Assembly: GCF_963676685.1 (NCBI RefSeq)
Contig: NC_092350.1
Span: 62,985,674-63,049,673, forward strand
Source of the DNA: Mytilus edulis
Taxonomy: Eukaryota; Mollusca; Bivalvia; Mytilida; Mytilidae
Reading direction: 5' to 3'
Length of the DNA: 64,000 nucleotides
Shown: piece after piece, positions 1 to 12,109 of the stretch
Position numbering within the stretch: the first letter of the stretch is position 1
How the letters are laid out: each line of letters begins with the position of its first letter
The notes under the pieces: generated by a model
Databases searched by the model: none
What the model saw: the letters and a program-made list of their open reading frames with translations, nothing else
Told to the model about the DNA's origin: nothing
Position numbers and translations under genes: made by a program

Positions 1-2039
1 ATTTTGTAAAACAATTTGTTCTTTATTATTTGAGGGCATTAACACATCAAAACAAAAGATAGTATAGGTGTGAATTCACTGTCATGTTAAATGAACAGAT
101 TGAGAGAGTCGGAATGTTGAAGCACCAATTTCAGATAACCGGTAATAACTGGAAGACCAAAGTTGTATAAATTCATTTAAAAAACCTCCAAGTTTTGAAT
201 AACGGCAGTGAATAACACTTTAAAAAGGGAAAATCAAACACGTTCTCTATATTTTACATAACCGAGATAAAGATTTAAAAATGAAAAAGGCATACACTTA
301 ATACTATATATTAAACATTGAACAATCTATCCTGTTTTTCGTAAGGACGTAAAGGGCGCAATATAAAACGTGCCTTATTCTAACTCCAGAAAAACAAATC
401 TCTGTTTTTACTACCTGGTGTCGCATGCATGGTAGAAAGCAAACAAGTAAGGTAGTTGGTTTAATATGGCCGGCGTTTGAACAAAAGACATCCAACACTC
501 GATTCTGGACTTTCATTCTTGAATTTAACTCGGATAAGACATGTAAGAGTATTTTTGTGATTTTGCTTTTATTCGACTACCACAAAGTTACCAACTACTT
601 TAATATACTCACATCAAAAGAAACTGCATGTATATTCTTGTATTATGGTTGCTCATAAAAACAACTCGACCTTCCGAGGCTAACTGTTTCCAAGAACAGT
701 GTTATTTTCATCCGTTCAAGTTTCCTGAAAAAAATATCATTAAAACGGAAAGGTGTTAACATTGACCATTGTTTTGTTATTTTTGTTTTAATTTCTGAAA
801 TTATCCTGTGAAAAATCTTAAACAGAGCTTTATCAACAGTTTACATACTTATAATCACATTCTAAATCCCTGCGATTTCACGGGTGTGTTCTAGTATATT
901 TTAAATTCGTATCGCAATTTTCATTAGAAAAATATACTTTATGCTAAGACAGTTTTGTTTGCAGTATATTAGTTCTTTCATGTATAGGTCAAATTGGTCT
1001 TCTTAAAACCAGTATGACCATTGCTTCAAATAAGTGAAACAGAAGAATATAATATATCCAACATGAATATGTTTATAAAATATGCCAACGATTACGAAAT
1101 TGATGCTTCAACTTCGGACGAATCTTCTATTTTACAGTTTCAATAATTATAAAATTGGAGTTCAATATAGAAATATGATTTACCTTTTAAATAGAATTGA
1201 ATTAAACCGAAGAGTTCAACCTAGCGCAGACAACAAAAATTAATATTTATGAATCTTGACTAAATTGAGGTAATTTATACGGCGACCAAGTTTCGATCCC
1301 TTACATCACAGAAGAGACATAACTGTCAAAATCCGGATACAGTGTACATAATTTAGTACCTCGTGTTTGTGGTACATGTATACCGTATTTTCTACAATTT
1401 TGTTTTTGTTTTTTGTTTGGTATTTGATTAATATTAAGATGCAATTTGTTAACCTGATAATCAATGTATTTGGCAGTCGCAGTTAGCAGGGTTTCAGAAC
1501 ATCCGATGTTCGACCTGTCAGTCAAATGCGTTTTGTTAAAATATACTTGTTCACCTTTTTGCTTTTTTGGAAAATGTTGGTTTGTGCTGCAAGTAGACCC
1601 CTCTACTAAGAAATTTGTTTTGCATGCACATGCATACAAGACTGAAGTTTTTATCCAACACAATCATTGGTTTGAACGTTGATTTTATATTATACTTGTT
1701 TACATAACTATGTAGATGATTTTAGTCAAACATTCTCATTTAACTTTTTTATAGTATACAAGCATCATAATTTATAATAGACATGGTCCTTCTCAATCAT
1801 ATTGGGTATACAGATAGGTTATTTTTCGGTGCAGTGCAGCACTCATCTCTATGGTATTAAGCTATTAGTTGATCAAACATCACTTTGTGTAACATCACGA
1901 TCCGTATTAAATCATTGATAGCAGTTTCCTTTGTTAAAGATACAGCCCTTAGATTGTAAATAAACAGTGTGACGTTTGAGGACTTTATTTGAGCTTTTAC
2001 GATTGAAATGATAATATTGTTTGGACTGATAAATTTGCT
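1..2039. other. AT-rich intergenic stretch, no gene seen
   Basis: No open frame here shows family motifs or splice-bounded coding character. A 120-codon minus-strand frame at 1663-1301 overlaps a plus-strand frame and has no recognisable domain, so it is treated as chance. This is where the last exon of an XKR copy would lie downstream of the exon relic at 2040-2300, but I did not recognise one. Confidence 0.5.
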
Positions 2040-2300
2040 CGTTGCTTAATATGCTGCCATCTTTATCTTGAACTAGGGTAAATATAAATTGAATTGTCTT
2101 TTCCTCCGTCTTTCATACATCTCAAATTATATGTTGTTTATGTATCCCTAATCGACAGTAATATTAGTATCGTTATCTATGATACTGACCCTACTATAAC
2201 TTCAACGATGGTAAAGTTTACTTCATGTCTGGTTTTCATTGTGTGAATACATATGCTTGCCTGCAGACATTGTCATTTCAATGCATACTTAACTTCTCGA
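2040..2300 (-). pseudogene. Decayed copy of XKR exon 3 with flanking intron
   Basis: The plus-strand text aligns by eye with the segment around exon 3 of gene A (about 9810-10075), both in the exon and in the intron on either side. Shared words include GCCATCTTTATCTT and CTAGGG. Read on the minus strand, the part matching the conserved VEATxESAxQLTIQ region keeps the frame, but the Gln codon after the Ser is TAG and roughly 15-30 nt are missing at the 3' end of the exon. The donor and acceptor are not intact. It is best read as a remnant of a further XKR gene downstream of gene A in the same orientation. I found no matching exon 2 or exon 4 relic. Confidence 0.7.
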
Positions 2301-3208
2301 GATGGACCAATAGTTGTATACACATGCAATATGCATCATTTTTTTTTTTCATTTAGACATGTAACTATAATTCTATGTGTGTTTCATTTTGTCTTTGACG
2401 TTTCCGGTATTTTGGTTGAAAACCGTAGTCTGACTAAACACTATAAATTGAGCAACATTTTTAATTAGGCCGGCACACTGCCTGACATCACCCTTTTTAC
2501 ATGGATAAGCCAGTTTGTGATGCTTTGTAAAATACGACATAAATGGAAATACGCATTTTAACAAAGTCAATGCAGTAAACAAATTATATTTAATCTAAAT
2601 TCAGAAGTAACTGTATGTTATTTGACTCTTGAATTGGATTCTTATGGGAACGGATTCCAATATATTTCAAAATCCAAAGGAAAACAATTGTTCTAGTGCA
2701 GACATGAAATAGTTATGATGTATAACATACTTGGGATATTAACACTAGAAAAACACTCTGTAAGCAAAATTATGTTGACTTTAGCAGTACACCTGAATGT
2801 TTAACAAATAAGGGCGAACTTTGCATAATTGCATGCTTCTAGTGGAATTCAGATATAAGACGTGTGTCGTTAGATACTAAAGTTATTTCCTTTACCCCAG
2901 GAAAGAAAGAAAAATGATTACGAATCCCACTAAGTCTGCCTTTGCTGTCTCAAAACCTCAAAGAAATTATCTGAATGAAACAGAGTATCCTATTTTTACA
3001 TTGACAGTCGGACTCTATCACAACTTTCGAAAACCAAGGTTCATCAGCAGGAAGTTAAAACCCTACAGATTGGTACCGTCCGAACATGTACAAAGGTAAA
3101 CACGAAGCAGACATTCCAAGTTAACATCAAAACTTTTAAGCAGACAAGCAACCAAATAAACACAAACAGGTGACAATTATGCTTGAACTCTAACCAAATT
3201 GATTTACA
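2301..3208. other. Intergenic, no gene seen
   Basis: AT-rich sequence. The first ~100 bases still resemble the intron upstream of exon 3 of gene A (for example the GATGGACC word near 2300). The rest shows nothing I can name; a 61-codon plus-strand frame at 2914-3099 has no recognisable motif. Confidence 0.4.
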
Positions 3209-4080
3209 AAATTTAACCAATAAAATCTTTTACCGTAGTTTCGAATTAAATACACACAGTAACATTAGGGTTAAGGCTAACTGATATGACACGTGAAAGT
3301 GTGTGTTAAAGAAATGTTCGTATGTTATGCAATTATTTTTTTTTATCTAACTTCAAGATGCAAAGTCGGTTATTTAACCACTATTATTTTACCAATTAAA
3401 AAAACCAAAAACACCAGATTAAGTCCAGAAAATATTACACAGAAACAATGAATTTGCTTGCAAACATTTATCTTTAAAAAAGTATACCTAGAGTCATTCA
3501 ACTGTCATTTTTCAACTGTTTTCTATTCCGTCCGCAGTGAAATTTTATCTAAATTTAGAATAATAGGTGAAACTGAAACTACATATGCAAGACACAAATA
3601 CTAATTACCAATATAAGGGATAGCGGAATTTGTTATTATTTATTCCTCTGATGTGTATCAATCAGAAGGGGTGAATGCTAATCTGAGGTAACATGTGAAC
3701 ACTTGTGTAAAGGGTATTTAATTCAAAATGTTTGTAAGAGGATTATACCTACATCTCTTCCGAATTGTTTAATTCAAGCGTAAGACTCATTCCACACCTG
3801 AATAAATATTTTCGCGATCTGTTTGGAGTTTTCAGTTAATTTCTGATACAATCAAATGTGTCGTAGCGCACTTAGAATACTCACGAATGTAGCATTGACA
3901 TATAGGTATATAATACACTTGTGTATAACCTTTTGAAATATATGTTATAACATATTTATGCAGTAATACAATTTTGTATAATTACTTTGTCTCTAATATA
4001 TGTTATCATAAATTGAAACGGTATAGTTTTATATATTAGATAATTTCTACTCATTCTGTTATCTGTAATTGTATTTTACT
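3209..4080. repeat. Tandem duplication, unit 1 (~872 bp)
   Basis: Starts with AAATTTAACCAATAAAATC and ends with TGTATTTTACT. The whole unit is repeated directly next to it with only a few differences. It contains no long reading frame and no terminal inverted repeats that I can see, so it looks like a simple segmental tandem duplication rather than an inserted element. Confidence 0.9.
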
Positions 4081-4958
4081 AAATTTAACCAATAAAATCT
4101 TTTACCGTAGTTTCGAATTAAATACACACAGTAACATTAGGGTTAAGGCTAACTGATATGACACGTGAGTGTGTGTGTTAAAGAAATGTTCGTATGTTAT
4201 GCAGTTATTTTTTTTATCTAACTTCAAGATGCAAAGTCGGTTATTTAACCACTATTATTTTACCAATTAAAAAACACAAAAACACCAGATTAAGTCCAGA
4301 AAATATTACACAGAAACAATGAATTTGCTTGCAAACATTTATCTTTAAAAAAGTATACCTAGAGTCATTCAACTGTCATTTTTCAACTGTTTTCTATTCC
4401 GTCCGCAATTCATAGTGAAATTTTATCTAAATTTAGAATAATAGGTGAAACTGAAACTACATATGCAAGACACAAATACTAATTACCAATATAAGGGATA
4501 GCGGAATTTGTTATTATTTATTCCTCTGATGTGTATCAATCAGAAGGGGTGAATGCTAATCTGAGGTAACATGTGAACACTTGTGTAAAGGGTATTTAAT
4601 TCAAAATGTTTGTAAGAGGATTATACCTACATCTCTTCCGAATTGTTTAATTCAAACGTAAGACTCATTCCACACCTGAATAAATATTTTCGCGATCTGT
4701 TTGGAGTTTTCAGTTAATTTCTGATACAATCAAATGTGTCGTAGCGCACTTAGAATACTCACGAATGTAGCATTGACATATAGGTATATGATACACTTGT
4801 GTATAACCTTTTGAAATATATGTTATAACATATTTATGCAGTAATACAATTTTGTATAATTACTTTGTCTCTAATATATGTTATCATAAATTGAAACGGT
4901 ATAGTTTTATATATTAGATAATTTCTACTCATTCTGTCATCTGTAATTGTATTTTACT
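4081..4958. repeat. Tandem duplication, unit 2 (~878 bp)
   Basis: Near-identical second copy abutting unit 1. Differences seen by eye include a short insertion after TCCGTCCGCA (near 4408), a change in the GTGAAAGTGTG run, and scattered single substitutions. The low divergence implies a recent event or an assembly duplication. Confidence 0.9.
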
Positions 4959-7464
4959 ATGTATAATTGATGCTCCTGTAGTGCAGTTACTGCGTCTATG
5001 TTCGTTTTATAAAGATCTGAAGTTCGGAATATTCAGGGTTCCTCTTTCCTTAGTGTTTAGTTTCAGTTCACTAAAAATAAAGATTATAAGGGATTTTTTA
5101 TCAAGCTAATAAGGCAGAAAATACTAAAGTTTAAATGGTTTGAATAAATTATGACATGCCACTTTATGATAACAAAAGTATGCCCAGGTGGTGATTATCG
5201 TTATCTTTTGATATAGAAACAAAACAGCCAAGACCTTGTCAGTTTTTTTTTTTTTTGATTAATGAGTTGGAATGTCCCTTGGTACTTTTTGCCTTCCATA
5301 AACAAGGTCATACGAATTAAATATGATCAAAACAGTGTGATAAACTATATCTTCCTTGTTTCACACTAGATAAAATCATGACTCCATTTCCATTCTCAAT
5401 TTTGATTTTACACGTACTTGAAATAAGGAAATATTACATGACATACTTGAGAGTTGATGCTCAAAATTTAAGAATAATGACATTTCTACGTATACTCAAT
5501 AAGTTAACACACAAGCAGAGGGGGAATAGGGTCTGTTTACTGTATTCATAAGATGCATTTATATTCAAGTAACCATAAAAAAATATATCAGACTTTTCAT
5601 GGGTGTCATCAAATAGAGTTCATTCACATATTGATTGCTGTTCAATTGTAAAAATGAATTTTGAAAGATGAACTTCCATGAATTTTAGTAATATTCATGA
5701 CCATTCTTTTTTGCCATATAACTAAACATTTGATAGATAAGATTTTTAATTATTGAAAGAAATGTTGCGTATTAAATTGTTAGAAGTGTTTTTAATGAAT
5801 TTTGTTGGGAAATAACCATTATTGGCTTAGTGTAAAAATATTTTTTTAACTTTGTAAATACTATTCCAACCTAATCTTATTGATTCATTACTACGAATAT
5901 TTTTGTTAAAAGTTTCAACTGAATTGCAAATACATAACGAATGATTTAACGTCCAGTATCAAATTTTAAGGAATAATACATGTTAACAAGATATGAAAAT
6001 GAACTCTGTTTTGTTCTTCAATGACAACATAAACTATATTTCAAACGTGCGTGTTCACACAGTTCAGTGTGGAAAAACAGTCTTGCCAACCTATTTGGAC
6101 ACTGTATTCAGAATCTGAAACAACGAGTCTTTGTTCTGTAGTCAAGTGATGTTGTTTGTCACGTGCATGGCGATGAAGCAGCAGATACCATTTCTTAAGT
6201 GCTTGGTTAAACTCATCCGGTATTCGAACCCTAGAACTCGCAGAATTATAACAACTGTAGCTTTTGTTTGATGCAAATACGATTTTGTATTATTTATAGA
6301 AGCATATCGACATCGGACCTCCTACTTAATCAATATCCTTCTTTTAGGTCGATATGACTGGAATTATATAATAAATCAACAAATACATATGTAAAAAAAA
6401 AAACTTAGAGGATTTGACAATATGTATTATGTTCCTAAATGATTTACTAACTAGTTAATACACAACTGATAACAATTATATACACAAACAAATGGTTTTA
6501 TTTATATACATTTTTTTTATGTATAAGATAATTTATATTTTTAGATTCTAAAATGCAACAGTACATTGTATGCTAAGCACAATTGCCTACATCGTAAAAC
6601 CCAATACTGCCTGTCTCTAAAGTGAAAGTATTGCGGAAAAAACATATACATATGCATAAAGTGCACACTGTGTACATTATTGATTTACATGTCTATCAAT
6701 AAGTTAAATTTATACAAGATCCAATGATTGGATGCGGGAGTGGACATTTAGTGAACTTGCAATCAATTCTTGTTTCTATAATTGATTTACAAAATATATG
6801 TTTAAATCAGTGTAAGAAAACTAGTTAATACTAAAATTGACATATTGATTTGGAAACATAACCGCATTTTCACAAGTATTTTCCAACAATTAAATGAAAA
6901 TCATTCGAGCACTTAATTGTGTATGATTATTTTCTAGAGAATAGTTTTACATTCGTATGCATAACATTATCGACAAACTTTGTTTCTGATTGTTGTAACA
7001 TCCATAAGGAAGTTGTTCAATTAAGATTTAAGTCTTGTAAAAGCTTTTATTTTTCCTTGAGATAATCTCCTCTGAAACTGATCTGGAGCTGATGTTGACT
7101 TTTTCTATGTTAGTTTATTTTCTGTTTTACATGAAACACAAAGTTACATCACTCTTTTACTTCAGTTATTCATTATATCTGACATTAGATAGCAAATTGG
7201 TTAATTAATTGGATACTTAATTTTAACAACAGTTTCACCAATAAATTTTATAACTGCAAGTGATAATGAAAATATCAAGGGAACAATGAAAGCACAACAG
7301 TAAAACATTTGTATGGAACGATGAGACATAAATTGTAAAAGAGCGACAATATACATTCCCTTTCAACAAAACATAAATGACAGTACAGGGAAACACACTT
7401 GAGCAACTTGAACCACAACAAAACTTGAGATGAACACAAGTGATTCGTAGGTGTAAGCAGTGAC
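4959..7464. other. Long AT-rich intergenic stretch
   Basis: No gene, RNA gene or clear repeat recognised on either strand. It contains simple A/T runs (for example near 5240 and 6395). A 12-base word near 6215-6230 resembles a pol III B box on the minus strand, but no tRNA fold accompanies it. Confidence 0.45.
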
Positions 7465-7565
7465 ATATAGATTCGAGCGTCACTGATAAGTCTTTTGTAG
7501 ACAAAACCCGCGTCTGTCGTATATATAAAATTTAGTCCTGGGTTCTATGATGAGTTTATTTATGT
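7465..7565 (+). repeat. Dispersed short repeat (family D)
   Basis: Begins ATTCGAGCGTCACTGATAAG and runs through GTAGACAAAACCCGCGTCTG to CTATGATGAGTTTATT. Related copies lie at 26865-26960 and 59455-59560. It sits just past the 3' end of XKR gene A. No coding capacity; no target duplication could be assigned. Confidence 0.75.
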
Positions 7566-7719
7566 TACACAAATAATGTTTCTCAATCAATTTATTTACG
7601 TAAAAATTCGGTCATAACTATCTTTCGCAGATGATCAAACGATTCACAGTAGTCAAGATAACGGTTACAGCAATGAAACCTTTCAGTTGCCATAATCATG
7701 CTTGACTGCAAAACAGTTT

Positions 7720-8328
7720 CTATTCAGACGTGTCTGTATCTTCTGGTGTATGTTGTTTTTTACGTAGCCGATAGTAAAGTAACAGACATGACGGTTGAAC
7801 AATGAACCCCAAAATGACAACTGCGAATACATAAGGCACACCCCCTTTATGATTTGAACACGCGCCCCCAATTTTTATCGGAAGTAAAGCCGAATCATCA
7901 CTGTACCAAAGATACAACATGCACGCATTTTCAAAATAAAATAAAATATAGTAAAATGGGAAGAATATTCCCCCGCAGTGTTCTTTCTTGTGGCACCGAT
8001 AAATGCGGGAAACGGAAAAACAAAATATGTTGCCAAATATTCCCAACAATATGTCCAGAACATTGTTTCCTTTACTGCAGATGTACATGAGTCCATGGAG
8101 AAGACGATAAGCTATAAAGAATAACACAAAATAGCTATATTCAGCCATAACGAGCGCAATTAAGATGATACGTGGCACAATTTCAGCAAACCGTGATATC
8201 CAGTGAATGATTTTAATCAAAATGCTATCTTCCTGGTTCTGTTTCGTCTTTCGATATTGGTGTTTGAAGGCATTCAAAGACCAAGCCAATCCGAGAGAAG
8301 ATGCACTTATACTCATATAACGAAGTAT
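7720..8328 (-). CDS. Gene A exon 4: membrane core and short tail
   Basis: The frame runs from just after the TTGCATAG acceptor to the stop at 7720 and encodes about 200 residues: LGLAWSLNAFKHQ, HWISRFAEIVPRIILIAL, CHKKEHCGG, ENACMLYLWYSDD and a final membrane segment, then the basic RLRKKQH and a short acidic end. Compared with B, the first two bases of the exon are missing. Confidence 0.85.
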   Translation of the reverse strand: MLRYMSISASSLGLAWSLNAFKHQYRKTKQNQEDSILIKIIHWISRFAEIVPRIILIALVMAEYSYFVLFFIAYRLLHGLMYICSKGNNVLDILLGIFGNIFCFSVSRIYRCHKKEHCGGIFFPFYYILFYFENACMLYLWYSDDSALLPIKIGGACSNHKGGVPYVFAVVILGFIVQPSCLLLYYRLRKKQHTPEDTDTSE

Positions 8329-11300
8329 CTATGCAACAAAAATAAGAATGTTACTGATGTTACTACATGTTTAAAGGTAAACACAATGTTTTGATATGCT
8401 ACATGTATGCATTGTGTCTGAACTTAACAGTCATTTAAAGTGTTCAGCAAAATATATGTTTCGAAAAATAATTAAATGTATTCCTATGCCACCTCAATTT
8501 GCAACAAGTAATATTGAATAGGGCATGAAGAACTGATATGTATATTCATGACTTAAAATATACACAATAATTATTAATAATATTATAATTTCTGATAACA
8601 CCTTTTTCATATTATTGATGCTAACATTTTTTTATCCAAAGTATTACCTTTATTCTTTTCAATTATGCATAAAAATGAAGTTCGTGTGGAGGCAATATAT
8701 CACATATCATAAAACATGCCACAAGGTATTTTGAAAGCCTATATGAACGACATAAAATGCCCTAGACCACTATCTCCAATCGGTTGGAAAATAACCAGCA
8801 GATTATGTAATCATTGATCGATAATTTCTGATACATTTGAATTAAATAGACATCAATTCATTACATTCATAATAAAATTATACGGAAATTTCAGGAATCT
8901 TCTCAAAGGCTTGTTCAATACAAAAATGTCAAATAGCGTTCACAACAACCACATCGGATTCCATAAAAAAGTGTTTGGTATTTTTAAATATGTGTATGTT
9001 AGAAATAATCTTACAAAAAATAAAAACATGAACAAAATTCAAATACTGAACATGCTGAAAGGCAAAAACAAATGCTCGTTTGGTAAATCATTCACACAAG
9101 TCATTTATTAAGGATTATGTACCCTTGTGTTGATTCAATACTAAACATATGGAAATTTTATAAAAAATCCACAGCCTTTATCCTTGTACACTCATGTTTG
9201 GCAATTCGGTGACTGATAGAGGATTATTGCATGCTGTGCTGCAATGTAGCATTGATTTCCTTTAAAAAAAAGTTTATCGATGTAGTTATTGCTTAAAACA
9301 AATATAAATATGGACCAAAGTACACCTATTAGGATGCGCTCGACTTTAGTGACTCAGCACGAGGTGTTTTGAAATTTACAGGTTGCTTAGAACTTTGTGT
9401 AAACAATAAACGCTAGCACATCATAGAAAAGCAAGTGAGTAAACTATGTTTAAAATTAAATCTCTGTATTAAAGGCTGTATATTTTCTATTAAAATATTG
9501 GTTTATTTGCCACAAAGTTCTATTAAATGCAATGAAACAGTAAATCAAGTTTCCCCTTGGTATATGTACAAAATGGTCTGTATTATTCATTATATTTGTT
9601 GTTTTGATACTATTGCAGTTTGAAAAATTCGTACAAAAATGACAACAGAAGGGGTCATAAACCTTAAAAAAAAATTCATTCAATAGAAGTACAAAACAAC
9701 TTTGGGTGAAGCGATATCTACTTATCTAACGTAGAGATCTGATATTTGATGGTTCTTAATTGCTTTTGACATGTCTTTTTTTTTCGATTGATACTTTCTT
9801 ATTATTGCGTCGTATGTTGCCATCTTTATCTTTGCCTAGGGATAAAAGAAAACTTATTGTCTTTGCCTCCTTGATATATTTCAATTTCTACAGTAACTTA
9901 CTTGTTTGGGTAGTGTCAGTGAGCGTATTCGTAATTGACAGGTATATTTGTATTGTTAGCTGTGATGCTGACTCTACTGTAGCTTCGACGAGAGTAAGGT
10001 AAGCTAAAGTATATTCCAATTTTCTATCTGGTTGTTTCCCTTGTGCGAGTGCCTGTGCATGCCTGTAAATGTAAATATTACAATAAATAACTAGTATGAA
10101 AAGATGGACCTTTCAACATTTACGCATTGGACATGCAACATTTGTGTTTCATATTAATATGGAACTATTCTACTACGAGTGTGTATTTATCTGTTAAAAT
10201 TCATGGTTTGGAGTAAAACACCGTTGCTGGACTCAATTACACAAATTCAGTACCATTTACCAGCAGTCTATGCATAAAATAAGCTTCGCTACGGTTGACA
10301 ATGTTTTCTCAGAGTAACAGTCTGCTATATCACCCTCTTAGCTATGTGTTATTTATATTATGTAGAACGTGTTTGAAATACATATAATGTGTGCTTGTGT
10401 TTTGTTAAACATAAACAAATATTAGCATTAAATTACATACGTATATGTTGGCAACAATACTGCATATATATCAAACAGGAATACTGATAGTATCTTGATT
10501 GCCACGCCACAATATCGACATTTATTGACACATATTGCACAACAATTTTCAAAATACTTAGTGACGTCATTTCCGGCAACTTGCATATAAAAATAAATCG
10601 CAATGAAGAACACTGGCAAGACGGTAAAAACAAAAACCACGGCAAAAGATGATAATTCTCCAATCTTTCCGTAATGGATGAGCAGGAACACATCAGATAT
10701 AGTATCAAAGAGGTAGAGAAAATATGTTAACAAAGTTAGTGCAATATGGAGTATGGCCTTCTTCAAAGAATCATGGTACTTTTCCTTGGAGAACAGTCGA
10801 CAACCAGCTGCATACAAGATAATCATCAACACCATTACAAAAATTATAGAAACCATTGTTTCTACTTCTGACGATTCATTTATCGATGACGATGTGTCTG
10901 TAAATATATTTTAGTGTAAGTTCATAGTATAAAATTATAGTATATTAATCCCCTTTTAAACGGGTGTACTAATAATTTTTATAAATTCATGTTTGTAACT
11001 AAGAACCTTGCGTATTGAACATTAAACATCAACTTTAAGTACTGTATGAAAAACCCACGAGATTTAATTACGTCTATCGGTAATAAAAAGCATTAAGCTA
11101 TTCAAAAGCAGTATCTCTCAATAATTGAACTACGAAGTTATTGTATCAATAAAGGAAACTTTGAAAATGAAACGCAAAAAAGTAAAATAAAATGAAGTGG
11201 ACAATATGATTATGCCATTCAAAATCTGCAAACAATTATCATTGTTTGAAATAAACTTACTTCTTTTAGAACATGTCGCAGATTGGGAATATACAGCACT

Positions 11301-12109
11301 TTAAAAATGAAAGGACGAATTCGGTGGTTTATATGTGAAACCCTAGGAAAGATATGAATCGTAACAGAAAAAATAGCAGTTCACGCTCTAGATGTTTAAT
11401 GAAGAACAGATTATGTTTGATTGAAAAATGCCATTTTTTCATAAGGAGTGGCGGATATAGGAAGTTCACTTCTATTATAATATAAAGAGGCAGATATCAT
11501 TTTTGTGTATGGGAAACCCCAGAAACTACTCTAATCAGCATGGAAATATGAGGGGTAATATGGAGTCCTGTAATGAGGATGACTAATGTTTGATTGCAAT
11601 GATCTCTCAAGCGTAGGATGACTTGCGGATGGACGATGGAACGCCTCAATAAATGAATTTACAAAAAGACATTCTAATAAAAAGGTAAATCAAGAGGTCC
11701 ACAATTTTATCGTATCGTACGGACCCGTGATAATTTGATTGCAATCAATTTACTGATTAAAAAGAATTTCGGATTTGCATGTTCGCCCATTTTTTTAAAG
11801 GTCAGTTTCCATGATTATGCATGTAGGAACCCTAGCACCCATATCAATCAAAATGTAAGATAACCATGAAGATATCTGATGATTTGATCGGTTGTCTTGA
11901 TTGCAAATTGTTTCTTGTGTGGTATAGCTAGGGTCAGAATAAATAGGACTTATTACATGTATTTGATATCAACTATTAAAATGAAATATCTTCCTACCTG
12001 ATGTCGTTGTTTTGTTACTCCAAAATGGTGTTGTGATGGTATTATTTATGACCGTTGGCACAGTTTTAATACAGTGCACAAGGGTCAAGCTGTCTGCGGT
12101 AAAATTCAT
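7720..12109 (-). CDS. XKR-family membrane protein, gene A (short tail; frame lost at last splice)
   Basis: Four coding exons on the minus strand: 12109-11998, 10897-10441, 10062-9902 and 8328-7720. The product resembles XK-related proteins, multipass plasma-membrane proteins; characterised members scramble phospholipids. Diagnostic parts are YLFDTISDVFLLIHY in exon 2, VEATVESASQLTIQ in exon 3, and ASSLGLAWSLNAFKHQ plus ENACMLYLWYSDD in exon 4. Junctions 1 and 2 keep phases 1 and 2, as in B and C. At the last junction the best acceptor (TTGCATAG) leaves exon 4 out of frame by one base: two bases that follow the acceptor in B and C are missing. The family's usual LESAPQ also reads VESASQ here. 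The C-terminal tail is only about 15 residues and ends DTSE. Either a young pseudogene or a gene using an unseen alternative splice. The start ATG at 12109 is chosen because it opens the Thr/Asn-rich leader; an upstream exon is possible. Confidence 0.72.
9902..10062 (-). CDS. Gene A exon 3: VESASQ exon
   Basis: 161 nt between a CATTTACAG acceptor and a GTAAGT donor, phase 2 in and phase 1 out, fully open. It encodes HAQALAQGK and then LTLVEATVESASQLTIQ. B and C have LESAPQ at this place, as do known XKR proteins, so the Leu to Val and Pro to Ser changes are specific to A. Confidence 0.85.
10441..10897 (-). CDS. Gene A exon 2: first membrane segments
   Basis: 457 nt bounded by a TATTTACAG acceptor and an AC|GTATGT donor; the frame is open with phase 1 in and phase 2 out. 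It encodes a hydrophobic stretch (SIIFVMVLMIILYAAG), a basic linker, then the conserved segment with YLFDTISDVFLLIHY, and two further hydrophobic segments ending LLPTYT. Confidence 0.85.
11998..12109 (-). CDS. Gene A exon 1: Thr/Asn-rich N-terminus
   Basis: Thirty-seven codons plus one base, ending at a GTAGGAAG donor. The peptide contains VINNTITTPF, nearly identical to the LINNTITTPF segment in gene B exon 1, which is why this short frame is accepted. Three Asn-X-Thr sequons (NFT, NNT, NKT) are present. It is shorter than the 156-nt counterpart in B and C; a CAG acceptor at about 12098 could start the exon instead, in which case the start codon lies upstream. Confidence 0.65.

Noticed and set aside
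1301-1663. 120-codon minus-strand open frame
   Set aside because: No motif, overlapped by a plus-strand frame, and no splice sites or neighbours that fit; likely chance in AT-rich DNA.
6205-6240. tRNA or tRNA-derived SINE suggested by GGTTCGAATACC on the minus strand
   Set aside because: No T-stem pairing, acceptor stem or A box could be matched.
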